Source: Syntrophomonas sp. UBA1376 (lineage in GTDB: Bacteria > Bacillota > Syntrophomonadia > Syntrophomonadales > Syntrophomonadaceae). From it: 14,169 nt of DNA. Both the position numbers and the translations under genes were made by a program. Position 1 is the stretch's first letter. Each line of letters begins with the position of its first letter. The notes under the pieces were generated by a model. It did no database searches and was not told where the DNA came from. It saw only the letters and a list, made by a program, of their open reading frames with translations. This document shows positions 1-6,892 of this stretch, piece by piece. Where the stretch lies: assembly GCA_002305535.1 (NCBI GenBank), contig DBRE01000087.1:14692-28860 (forward strand), written 5' to 3'.

Positions 1-11
1 GGAGACCTTTT

Positions 12-100
12 CTCCCCGGTGCTGCACGACCGGCAAGCCCTCGAACCAGCTTGCCGGAAACTAGGGCTTCCGCTGTAGGCTACAGGAGGGAGACGGGGAG
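12..100 (+). other. Structured 5' flank: nested hairpins, possibly part of a larger RNA
   Basis: Bases 12-17 (CTCCCC) can pair with 95-100 (GGGGAG), enclosing two hairpins. The first is a perfect 9-bp stem, 30-38 with 49-57 (CCGGCAAGC/GCTTGCCGG), with a 10-base loop. The second is a short stem, 73-77 with 81-85 (CTGTA/TACAG). The loop bases CCCT at 38-41 are complementary to AGGG at 63-66, so an H-type pseudoknot is possible. Alternatives exist: GGGG at 95-98 could instead pair with CCCC at 110-113. The domain lies directly before the larger fold at 123-330 and could be its 5' part, possibly extending off the left edge. No coding signal is convincing here. The 9-bp stem is certain as an inverted repeat; that it acts as RNA is inferred. 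Confidence 0.35.
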
Positions 101-122
101 GCTGAAAAACCCCTATACTCCA

Positions 123-330
123 GGGTATGTGTAAATATACCAGTGACCGTTGGCGAAGCATGGCGGCAATATCCTGCGAAGGCGATTGGCGGAAGGGGGC
201 GAGCGGCATGGATGCCGTGAGAGCGCCTCTGAGCACGGATGCGAATTGGCGCTGTACCCCTGGAGCCAATCGACAAGCAGTCGATGTTGCCCCATGCGTA
301 GACCGGGAGCGGGTGTATTTACACATACCC
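123..330 (+). ncRNA. Candidate large structured noncoding RNA, class not recognised
   Basis: The sequence shows nested complementary arms. Bases 123-141 pair with 312-330 (19 bp, the outer 15 perfect, one U-G wobble at 138/315). Bases 158-173 pair with 283-297 (15 bp, bulged C164, one U-G wobble at 170/286). Bases 183-190 pair with 265-272 (CGATTGGC/GCCAATCG, 8 bp). Inside lie GGGG 196-199 with CCCC 257-260, a 5-bp hairpin 204-208/213-217 with a TGGA loop, and AGCGCC 222-227 with GGCGCT 248-253. GCGA tetraloop-like sequences occur at 176-179 and 241-244. Both wobble pairs would be A-C mismatches on the other strand, which favours plus-strand RNA. No tmRNA, RNase P, SRP, group II domain V or T-box signature was recognised. 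It could instead be a hairpin-forming transposable remnant with 19-base terminal inverted repeats, though no target duplication is clear. The structure is well supported; its identity and expression are not. Confidence 0.5.
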
Positions 331-348
331 GTTTACCCAGACAGACCA

Positions 349-417
349 TTTAAGAAGTCTCGGAAAGATCCTTCCTCGTTCCTCTCTCAGGATGGCAATA
401 AATATCGTTCAGGATGG
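349..417. repeat. Degenerate dispersed intergenic palindrome (REP-like) with a repeated end
   Basis: The stretch resembles a worn copy of a palindromic repeat common between genes in many bacteria, of the general form AGATCCTTCGC...GCTCAGGATGAC. Here ATCCT at 368-372 faces AGGAT at 389-393 around a C/T-rich centre, and AGAAGTCTCGG precedes it as in other copies of that family. The right end, TCAGGATGG followed closely by AATA, occurs twice, at 387-395 and 409-417 (22-base spacing), suggesting a second partial copy. It lies just beyond the 3' end of the operon. No intrinsic terminator (stable hairpin plus U-run) is visible on either strand between 331 and 431. Recognition is from memory of the repeat type, not from a search. 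Confidence 0.35.
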
Positions 418-431
418 AATACCAGAGGGAA

Positions 432-1319
432 TTATCTAACAGAGTAAACGATGCCATTGGGGTGGTAGGTGGTTTTGATGAGGTGGTTGTCGAGAAGGTA
501 GCTGATTACGGCTGAAACGGTGGACCAGACCAGGTAATATTGGGTGGTATTTACGGGTAGGGTCCGGCCGGCAATGATCCGGCCCACTATTTCTTCCCGG
601 CTCAAAAGCTGGCCCGGCAAGGCCAGTAGTACATCATTTATCAGTTCCTTGAGCCAGACCCGGTTTTGGTCAATCAAGGAACCAGGCTGATCAGAGCAGC
701 CTCCATGGGCTAGGCACAATTCCTTAAAGTGGATTTTCTCTAAAAGGTCTAAGGAAGCCAATTGCTTGGCTACATCAGCCATTACCAGACAGGGAAAAGT
801 CTGATAGGATAGGCTGGATAGCAGGCTGTCTCCTGCGAATAGAACCCCGTCGGGAGTCATGACCCCTATCTGTCCGGGAGTATGACCGCCCAAGTCGATT
901 ATATTCAATGACACGCCACTGATCACCTGCATACCGTGCTCTAGCGCGTGGACTTCCGGTGACGCAGGGGGAACAATAAAGCGGTTAGCTAGGGATCGGG
1001 GAGGATGGGCCGAGAATAGAATATAGGGTGCCAACCAGGGGTTTTCTAGAAAAGCCTTTTCAGCAGCTGATGCATAAACTGTCGCCCCAAATGTATCGGC
1101 TATGATTCGATTAGCTCCACTATGATCAACATGGGCATGGGTATTGATCAAGGCAGAAACTTCCCAGCCTTGCATCTGGAGGATACTAACTACCTGCTGT
1201 CCATCAGCAGTTGCCCCGCTGTCGATCAGAATACAATGTTTATCATCACCTAGATAAAGACCTAAACTGGCCGCAGGAGTTTCCAGGCAGTAACTTTGCC
1301 CCACCAAGTGCTTAAGCAT
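432..1319 (-). CDS. Metallo-beta-lactamase-fold hydrolase with C-terminal winged-helix-like tail
   Basis: This is a soluble metal-dependent hydrolase of the MBL superfamily (glyoxalase II/LACTB2-like group); its substrate cannot be told from sequence. From the ATG at 1319 it is 295 residues. The zinc ligands are visible: the HAHVDH motif at about 61-66, GGHTPGQ (His near 146), FAGDSL (Asp near 164) and AHGG (His near 205). The last 70-80 residues after the MBL domain look helical and resemble the small winged-helix domain found on many LACTB2-like proteins. An in-frame TTG at 1325 overlaps the lplA stop (TTGA); the ATG two codons later is preferred, although the ribosome binding site is weak for both. 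It is the last gene of the operon, directly after lplA. A thioester hydrolase role would fit, but that is speculation. Confidence 0.85.
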   Translation of the reverse strand: MLKHLVGQSYCLETPAASLGLYLGDDKHCILIDSGATADGQQVVSILQMQGWEVSALINTHAHVDHSGANRIIADTFGATVYASAAEKAFLENPWLAPYILFSAHPPRSLANRFIVPPASPEVHALEHGMQVISGVSLNIIDLGGHTPGQIGVMTPDGVLFAGDSLLSSLSYQTFPCLVMADVAKQLASLDLLEKIHFKELCLAHGGCSDQPGSLIDQNRVWLKELINDVLLALPGQLLSREEIVGRIIAGRTLPVNTTQYYLVWSTVSAVISYLLDNHLIKTTYHPNGIVYSVR

Positions 1320-1321
1320 GA

Positions 1322-2314
1322 TCAATTCTCATTCCCCATGATCAATTCCAGCCATTGCTGAACTTCCATTTCTGGTACATATTCATGTAATTCCAGAGAC
1401 TCCAACCGCTGCAAGACCTCATTCCGATCATAAACGATTCCCTGTAGAGCCTGTTCCAACGCGCTTATATCCTGACCCGCAAAAAAATCCCCGTAGATCT
1501 TACATCCGGTGATCCGGCCTTGCTTCATTTCCAATCTGATATCGATCTGTCCCCAGGGATAGCGGGCCTGGCGGCGCAGATCATACTCAGGTGACTGTCC
1601 ATAATTCCATTCCCAGCGGCGATACTTGCGGTCAGCCAGTTGTCTGACCCTATCTTCTTCCCACTGGGTGAGTCTCCGGGCTGGTTCCAGTGGCCAGAAC
1701 TCACCGACAGTGTGGCTTAAGTTGCTCCTAAAGGCATCTATACTGACCGAGGCGGGCAAGTGTTCGGCCAGATTGGTTACCCGACTGCGAACTGATTTGA
1801 CCCCCTTGGACGCCATTTTGGAAATATCCACGTTGAGAACTCTTTGCATAATGTCCAGATCAGTATTAAACAGTAGAGTGCCGTGATGTAGTAAACGTTT
1901 TTTGCCGATATACTGGGCATTGCCAGAAAACTTGCGTCCACCAACAGTAAGGTCGTTGCGTCCAGTCAACTGGGCTTCTACACCTAGTTTATGCAAGGCT
2001 TTGAGTACCGGCTGGGCAAATCGGCTGTAGCTACGGTCAGAGGAGGAAGTCACTACCAGGGTAAAGTTCAAGTTGCCCAAATCATGATAAACTGCGCCGC
2101 CACCAGACATGCGCCGTACCACTTCAATTTGGTTTTCCTGGATGATCGTTTCATTGACCTCTTCGTTGGTGTTTTGATAACGACCAACGATCACAGCTGG
2201 CTTATTCTGCCACAGCATGAACCATTCGCTGCTATCATCGGTCTGGGTGATCAAGTATTCTTCCAGAGCTATATTAAAATAAGGATCTGTGGAGGGATTC
2301 AGTATTTGGTGCAT
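1322..2314 (-). CDS. lplA: Lipoate-protein ligase A
   Basis: Activates lipoate with ATP and transfers it to a lysine of lipoyl domains; the GcvH encoded in the same operon is the obvious acceptor. The adenylate-forming core shows RRMSGGGAVYHD at about 67-78 followed by GNLNFT, and GRNDLTVGGRKFSGNA, whose lysine (about 128) is the expected catalytic residue. At 330 residues it has the C-terminal accessory domain, so it looks like a full two-domain LplA able both to activate and to transfer. An ATG at 2329 overlaps the lpdA stop codon (TGATG), but the ATG at 2314 has a better ribosome binding site (GGGGAG, seven bases upstream) and fits the family N-terminus; I chose 2314 without excluding 2329. 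No lipA or lipB is in the window, so lipoate scavenging is plausible. The dedicated placement beside gcvH and lpdA supports the function. Confidence 0.93.
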   Translation of the reverse strand: MHQILNPSTDPYFNIALEEYLITQTDDSSEWFMLWQNKPAVIVGRYQNTNEEVNETIIQENQIEVVRRMSGGGAVYHDLGNLNFTLVVTSSSDRSYSRFAQPVLKALHKLGVEAQLTGRNDLTVGGRKFSGNAQYIGKKRLLHHGTLLFNTDLDIMQRVLNVDISKMASKGVKSVRSRVTNLAEHLPASVSIDAFRSNLSHTVGEFWPLEPARRLTQWEEDRVRQLADRKYRRWEWNYGQSPEYDLRRQARYPWGQIDIRLEMKQGRITGCKIYGDFFAGQDISALEQALQGIVYDRNEVLQRLESLELHEYVPEMEVQQWLELIMGNEN

Positions 2315-2328
2315 CAGCTCACTCCCCA

Positions 2329-3714
2329 TCAGCCTTTGCGGGGCGGATCCAAATGGATAGCCAATCCTTCCGCTTCCAGTGCCGCTTCCTTGATAGCTTC
2401 ACCCAGGGTCGGGTGAGCATGCACGATCGAGCGCATGGCTGGCAAGGTCAGTTGTTGACTTACTGCCAGAGTTCCTTCCAGTATTAAGTCACTGGCATGG
2501 GGGCCGATAACATGCATACCGATGATTCGTTTATCCTGATCGGATATGACTTTGACCAGACCGTCAGTCTCACCCATGGTCACAGCCTTTCCATTAGCAG
2601 CAAAAGAAAATTTTCCTACCAGAGGCACTATGCCACTATTTTTGGCTTCCTCTTCGGTAAGGCCAACTACCGCGATCTCCGGGAAGGTGAAAATGGTACT
2701 GGGCACCGCCCGATATTGAACGGAACTGGACTGTCCTGCCATCCCTTCCACCGCTGCAATGCCTTCTTCAGAAGCAACATGGGCCAGCATAGGGCCACCG
2801 ATAACGTCACCAATGGCGTATACACCTTCCACATTGGTCTGAAATTGCTCATCCACTACTATAAAGCCGCTCTGGTCAGTGGTAATTCCCAGACTGGCCA
2901 AGTTCAGACCATCGGTACACGCTCGCCGGCCTCCCGCCTGCAAAACTAAATCGGCCTGGACACTGATCTCTCCTTTGGAGGACAGAGCATGAACTGTCAA
3001 TCCCTGGTCAGTGCCTTCCAGTCGTTCTATCTGCACAGAAGTATGGACATTGATCCTTTGCCTTTTCAAAAACACCTGCATCCGTTTGACTATTTCGCGA
3101 TCCAGTTGGTGGAGGATGCTAGCCTGGGATTCGAAAACTGTGACCTGACTGCCGAATTTATTAAAAATGCAGGCGAATTCCAAACCAATGACCCCCCCGC
3201 CTATCACAGCCAAACGCGGAGGGACTTCGGTCAGATCTAAGGCCTGATCACTGGTTATCAGACGGGGATCATCACTACCAGCTATGGGAAGTATGGTCGG
3301 TTGAGAACCAGTGGCGATCATGATGCGGACAGCGGAATACTCCTCCCCCAGAACCTGAACAGTATGAGCATCCTTGAGAACGGCTGTGCCTCTTAATATT
3401 TCTACTGTATTGGCTTTCAACAGCCGCTCTATTCCGAACACCATTTGTTTGACTATCTGCTGCTTGCGCTGAAAAGCAGCGTTCATGTCAAAAGAAAACC
3501 CTGTTACTTGCACGCCAAAATCCTGCCCCTGCTGTATATTCTGCAAGACCCGGGCATTCTCATAATAGGCTTTGGTAGGGATACAGCCACGATTCAGGCA
3601 GGTTCCTCCGATCTGATCCTTTTCTATTAATAAAACCGACATCCCCAGCTGGGCGGCACGAATAGCTGCCACATAACCTCCCGGCCCGGCACCGATAACA
3701 ATCAGATCATACAT
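2329..3714 (-). CDS. lpdA: Dihydrolipoyl dehydrogenase (L-protein)
   Basis: FAD-dependent enzyme that reoxidises the dihydrolipoyl arm of GcvH and passes electrons to NAD+. The 461-residue protein has the N-terminal Rossmann motif GAGPGGY, the redox disulfide in GGTCLNRGCIPTK (Cys39 and Cys44), a second dinucleotide motif GGGVIGLEF, the FAD-binding YAIGDV segment, and the C-terminal HAHPTLGEAIKEAAL with the His/Glu pair of the partner active site. Length and order are normal for the family. There is no N-terminal lipoyl domain. The ATG at 3714 overlaps the end of gcvPB by eight bases, implying coupled translation; an in-frame TTG immediately before it is less likely. With gcvT, gcvH and gcvP in the same operon it most likely serves the glycine cleavage system, although sharing with 2-oxoacid dehydrogenases elsewhere cannot be excluded. 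Confidence 0.96.
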   Translation of the reverse strand: MYDLIVIGAGPGGYVAAIRAAQLGMSVLLIEKDQIGGTCLNRGCIPTKAYYENARVLQNIQQGQDFGVQVTGFSFDMNAAFQRKQQIVKQMVFGIERLLKANTVEILRGTAVLKDAHTVQVLGEEYSAVRIMIATGSQPTILPIAGSDDPRLITSDQALDLTEVPPRLAVIGGGVIGLEFACIFNKFGSQVTVFESQASILHQLDREIVKRMQVFLKRQRINVHTSVQIERLEGTDQGLTVHALSSKGEISVQADLVLQAGGRRACTDGLNLASLGITTDQSGFIVVDEQFQTNVEGVYAIGDVIGGPMLAHVASEEGIAAVEGMAGQSSSVQYRAVPSTIFTFPEIAVVGLTEEEAKNSGIVPLVGKFSFAANGKAVTMGETDGLVKVISDQDKRIIGMHVIGPHASDLILEGTLAVSQQLTLPAMRSIVHAHPTLGEAIKEAALEAEGLAIHLDPPRKG

Positions 3715-5164
3715 CAATGGCTTCCTCCCAGCGTACTACCGGATTACGGGCTGCCTTAACTTCATCCAGTCTTCTTACCACAGTATAATGAGGCGCATTC
3801 TTGACCAGATCCGGATTCTTCACGGCTTGGTCAGCTATATCTTGCATAGCGGCAATGAAATCGTCCAATCGCTCCCGGCTCTCGCTCTCAGGTGGTTCAA
3901 TCATCATAGCTTCCCGTACTATAAGCGGAAAATAGATGGTGGGGGGGTGATACCCATAATCTAAGAGGCTTTTGGCAATATCCAGGGTAGATACTTTACT
4001 GCTGTCCATCTGTTCTTTGGCAGTAACAATGAACTCATGCTTGCACAGCCTATCGAAAGGAATATGGTAAGTACCCTGCAGATTTGTTTTTACATAGTTC
4101 GCATTCAAAACCGCATGTTGACTGGCCTCTTTCAGCCCAGCTCCGCCCAGGGCGCGCATATAGGTATAGGCTTTCACTACTACCCCAAAGTTACCATAAA
4201 ACTCTTTGACCTTGCCTATGGATTGGGGATAATCATAGTTGAAAACATACTGATCAGCATTTTTTTCCACGCGTGGGACTGGCAAGTATGGAGCCAGGTG
4301 TTTTTTTACTCCTACTGGTCCTGAGCCGGGCCCGCCTCCTCCATGGGGAGTTCCAAAGGTCTTGTGCAGATTGACATGCACTACATCAAAGCCCATATCT
4401 CCGGGTCGAGCTACTCCCACGATGGCATTGAGATTAGCTCCATCATAATAGAGCAAGCCTCCACTGTCATGAACCAGTTGCGACATTTCTAAAATGTCTT
4501 CTTCAAACAGCCCCAGGGTGTTGGGATTAGTCAGCATTAACCCAGCCACATGGGGCCCCAGTTTGCTTTTCAAGTCTTCCAGATCGACCAGCCCACGGGC
4601 ATCTGATTTCACTTCTTCAACTTTATAGCCCACCACATGCGCTGTAGCTGGATTGGTTCCATGGGCTGAATCGGGTACTAGCATAGTAGTACGTCCCGTA
4701 TCCCCACGCTGGGTGTGATAAGCTTTGATCATCATTACTCCGGTCAATTCCCCATGGGCACCAGCTGCCGGTTGCAGGCTAAACTCATCCATGCCAGTTA
4801 TTTCACACAACCACTGACTGGTCTCATACATTATCTGCAAGGCACCCTGTACCGTTTCCAGGGGCTGATAAGGATGCAGCCCTGCCAAGCCTGGTAAACG
4901 GGCAGCCCATTCGTCAATTTTAGGGTTATACTTCATGGTGCACGAACCCAAGGGATAGAGTCCATCATCAACTCCATAGGCCCGTTTGGATAGAGCAGTA
5001 AAGTGCCGCACCGTTTCAACTTCATTAACATCAGGAAGGGGTAGTTCCCCTTGGCGCAGGTATTCACCTATAGTCTCGGTCATGTCTACCTGACCCACCT
5101 CTGCCGGGGGAATGTTCATCTTATTGCTAGCCGGACGACTTTTTTCGAAAATCAATCTGCTCAC
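3707..5164 (-). CDS. gcvPB: Glycine dehydrogenase (decarboxylating) subunit 2
   Basis: PLP-bearing half of the split P-protein: with GcvPA it decarboxylates glycine and loads the aminomethyl group onto the lipoyl arm of GcvH. The 485-residue protein carries the conserved LYPLGSCTMKYNPK near 70-82, PAAGAHGELTGV near 132-143, DGANLNA, and NLHKTFGTPHGGGGPG, whose Lys268 should form the Schiff base with PLP. The length is normal for the split subunit. The start is a GTG at 5164 with a strong purine-rich site (AAGGGGG) eight bases upstream. Only three bases separate it from the gcvPA stop, and its own end overlaps lpdA by eight bases, so these genes are tightly coupled. Split P-proteins are typical of Firmicutes, Thermotogae and archaea. 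Confidence 0.96.
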   Translation of the reverse strand: MSRLIFEKSRPASNKMNIPPAEVGQVDMTETIGEYLRQGELPLPDVNEVETVRHFTALSKRAYGVDDGLYPLGSCTMKYNPKIDEWAARLPGLAGLHPYQPLETVQGALQIMYETSQWLCEITGMDEFSLQPAAGAHGELTGVMMIKAYHTQRGDTGRTTMLVPDSAHGTNPATAHVVGYKVEEVKSDARGLVDLEDLKSKLGPHVAGLMLTNPNTLGLFEEDILEMSQLVHDSGGLLYYDGANLNAIVGVARPGDMGFDVVHVNLHKTFGTPHGGGGPGSGPVGVKKHLAPYLPVPRVEKNADQYVFNYDYPQSIGKVKEFYGNFGVVVKAYTYMRALGGAGLKEASQHAVLNANYVKTNLQGTYHIPFDRLCKHEFIVTAKEQMDSSKVSTLDIAKSLLDYGYHPPTIYFPLIVREAMMIEPPESESRERLDDFIAAMQDIADQAVKNPDLVKNAPHYTVVRRLDEVKAARNPVVRWEEAIDV

Positions 5165-5167
5165 CTG

Positions 5168-6478
5168 TTATTCCCCCTTAAAAGCAGCTACCAGACGGTC
5201 AATATCCTGCCGGGTGCGTTTTTCCGTAAAGGCTAAGAGCATGCCTTGATCCACTGCCAGGCCACCTATGATACCCTGTTCCAACAAGCGGCTATTGATT
5301 GCGGCAGCATCAGGTGTTTCCACCACAAATTCTCGGAAAAAGGGTTGTTTATACAGTAGCGGAAAGCCAGCCTCTTCCAGCTGTCTTTGTGCATAGACAG
5401 CCAGTTCATGGCAACGTAATGCTGTATCCTTCAGTCCGCGTGGGCCTAACAAAGTCAAATAAATAGCTGCAGCCATAGCATTTAAAGCCTGATTGGAACA
5501 TATGTTGGAACTAGCCTTATCCCTGCGGATATGCTGCTCCCGGGCCTGCAGGGTAAGGACAAAACCAGGTCTGCCTTCTACATCAGTGGTTTGCCCTACG
5601 ATTCTTCCCGGGATCTTGCGCATCAGCTGTCGGGTGACCGCCATGAAACCTAAATAGGGCCCTCCAAAACTGAGAGTATTACCCAGGGGCTGGCCTTCAC
5701 CCACTGCTATGTCCGCTCCCCAGGCGCCCGGAGGTTTTAAAACTGCCAAAGAAACCGGATCTACTACCATTATCAGTAGTCCGCCTGCCTGGTGGATCAA
5801 GTCAGCGACTGATCCCATGGGCTCCAAATGTCCAAAAAAGTTAGGATGCTGTACTACCAAAGCAGCAGCCTGATCCTTCACCAGATCTGCCACCTGCTCC
5901 AAGTCCATAATTCCATGGGGACAGGGCACAAACACGGGTTCATAATACCCGGACATAGCATAGGTTTCTAAAACCTGCCGATATTCGGGATGCACCGTCT
6001 CCGGCACTATTACCATTTTCTTGCGAGTATGGACAGCAGCTAAGGTACAGGCTTCTGCCAGAGCGGAAGCCCCGTCGTATAATGAAGCATTGGAGACATC
6101 CAATTCGGTCAACTGACAGATCATGGTCTGATATTCAAATATCCCCTGTAAAATGCCCTGGCTGATCTCCGGCTGATAGGGAGTATAGGAGGTGTAAAAT
6201 TCCGATCGCAATAACAATTGATCCAGAGCCGCGGGTATATAGCTGTCATAGGCTCCAGCGCCCAAAAAGCAAGGGTGTTCAGCAGCAGGCTTGTTTTTCC
6301 CCGCCAGACCTGTCAGCAGTGAGTGCAGTTCCATTTCACTCATTTCCCCAGGTAAATCCAAGGGTCTTTGCATCTGCACCTGAGCTGGGATATCATCAAA
6401 AAGCTGCTCCAAGTTCTGCAAACCAATACTGTCAAGCATTGCTTGGACAACTGTATCGGAATTGGGAGTAAACCTCAT
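5168..6478 (-). CDS. gcvPA: Glycine dehydrogenase (decarboxylating) subunit 1
   Basis: Non-PLP half of the split glycine decarboxylase, forming the heterotetrameric P-protein with GcvPB. The 436-residue protein shows family signatures: FLGAGAYDSYIPAA near 71-84, the YTPYQPEISQG segment, SLYDGASALAEA, VVQHPNFFG, and SFGGPYLGFMA followed by MRKIPGRIVGQT, then LQAREQHIRRDKASSNIC. It lacks the PLP lysine region, as expected for subunit 1. It starts at an ATG whose AGGAGG lies about ten bases upstream, 14 bases after the gcvH stop. Together with gcvPB it encodes what is one roughly 950-residue chain in E. coli and mitochondria. No truncation or frameshift is seen. Confidence 0.95.
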   Translation of the reverse strand: MRFTPNSDTVVQAMLDSIGLQNLEQLFDDIPAQVQMQRPLDLPGEMSEMELHSLLTGLAGKNKPAAEHPCFLGAGAYDSYIPAALDQLLLRSEFYTSYTPYQPEISQGILQGIFEYQTMICQLTELDVSNASLYDGASALAEACTLAAVHTRKKMVIVPETVHPEYRQVLETYAMSGYYEPVFVPCPHGIMDLEQVADLVKDQAAALVVQHPNFFGHLEPMGSVADLIHQAGGLLIMVVDPVSLAVLKPPGAWGADIAVGEGQPLGNTLSFGGPYLGFMAVTRQLMRKIPGRIVGQTTDVEGRPGFVLTLQAREQHIRRDKASSNICSNQALNAMAAAIYLTLLGPRGLKDTALRCHELAVYAQRQLEEAGFPLLYKQPFFREFVVETPDAAAINSRLLEQGIIGGLAVDQGMLLAFTEKRTRQDIDRLVAAFKGE

Positions 6479-6492
6479 TGGTCAACGTCCTC

Positions 6493-6876
6493 CTAACCCT
6501 GTTCCTGGCAAAACTGCTCGTATTCTTCGGCAGTCATAAGATTATCCAAAGAACTGGGATCATCCATCTCGATTATCCCTATGAATTGTTCATAGGGCTC
6601 CTGATTCAGCAATTCCGGATTTTCTTCCAGAGCTTCATTGATCTCAACTATAGTCCCACTGACCGGGGTATATACTGAAGAAACAGTTTTTACTGACTCG
6701 ATCACCGCAACTTCATCACCACTGGACACCTGGGCATCCAATTCGGGTATTTCCACAAACACGATGTCGCCCAGATTGTGTTGAGCATAGTCAGTGATAC
6801 CAAGAATAGCCCTATTTCCTTCTACCTTTATCCATTCATGTTCATTAGTGTACTTTAATTCCTGTGGCACTTTCAT
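6493..6876 (-). CDS. gcvH: Glycine cleavage system H protein
   Basis: Small lipoyl carrier that shuttles the aminomethyl group between P-, T- and L-proteins. From the ATG at 6876 it has 127 residues, the usual size. It shows the N-terminal YTNEHEW motif, ITDYAQHNLGDIVFVE, and VIESVKTVSSVY, in which Lys63 is the expected lipoylation site; the acidic C-terminal helix ends in EEYEQF. The residues after the lysine read TVSS where many homologues have AASD, a mild variation. Another ATG at 6882 is in frame, but the AGGAGG at 6884-6889 abuts it; the same site is seven bases from the ATG at 6876, so the shorter start is chosen. The gene sits 16 bases after gcvT. Confidence 0.96.
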   Translation of the reverse strand: MKVPQELKYTNEHEWIKVEGNRAILGITDYAQHNLGDIVFVEIPELDAQVSSGDEVAVIESVKTVSSVYTPVSGTIVEINEALEENPELLNQEPYEQFIGIIEMDDPSSLDNLMTAEEYEQFCQEQG

Positions 6877-6883
6877 AATCATT

Positions 6884-6889
6884 CCTCCT
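6884..6889 (-). promoter_or_regulatory. Ribosome binding site that fixes the gcvH start
   Basis: AGGAGG on the minus strand lies seven bases before the ATG at 6876 and only one base before the upstream ATG at 6882. Spacing therefore favours translation from 6876, removing two residues from the longest reading. Confidence 0.7.
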
Positions 6890-6892
6890 AGT

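Noticed and set aside
36..50. A GGTTCGAGG string on the minus strand resembling a tRNA T-loop
   Set aside because: It is the loop of a 9-bp hairpin, and no acceptor, D or anticodon arms can be drawn around it on either strand.
1..330. IscB omega RNA (HEARO), 6S RNA, tmRNA, large SRP RNA, OLE RNA or a group II intron fragment
   Set aside because: No diagnostic motif that I can recall for these classes is present, and no iscB, intron-protein or OLE-associated gene is in the window. Left unassigned; a covariance search would decide.
331..431. Intrinsic terminator for the operon or for the RNA candidate
   Set aside because: The inverted repeats here are short, with no U-run following on either strand; the REP-like element is not a convincing terminator.
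127..447. A 106-codon plus-strand open frame across the left noncoding region, with minus-strand frames at 113-349 and 61-276
   Set aside because: They run through both arms of the long helices, have no ribosome binding site, resemble no known protein and overlap one another. The sequence is better explained by base pairing.
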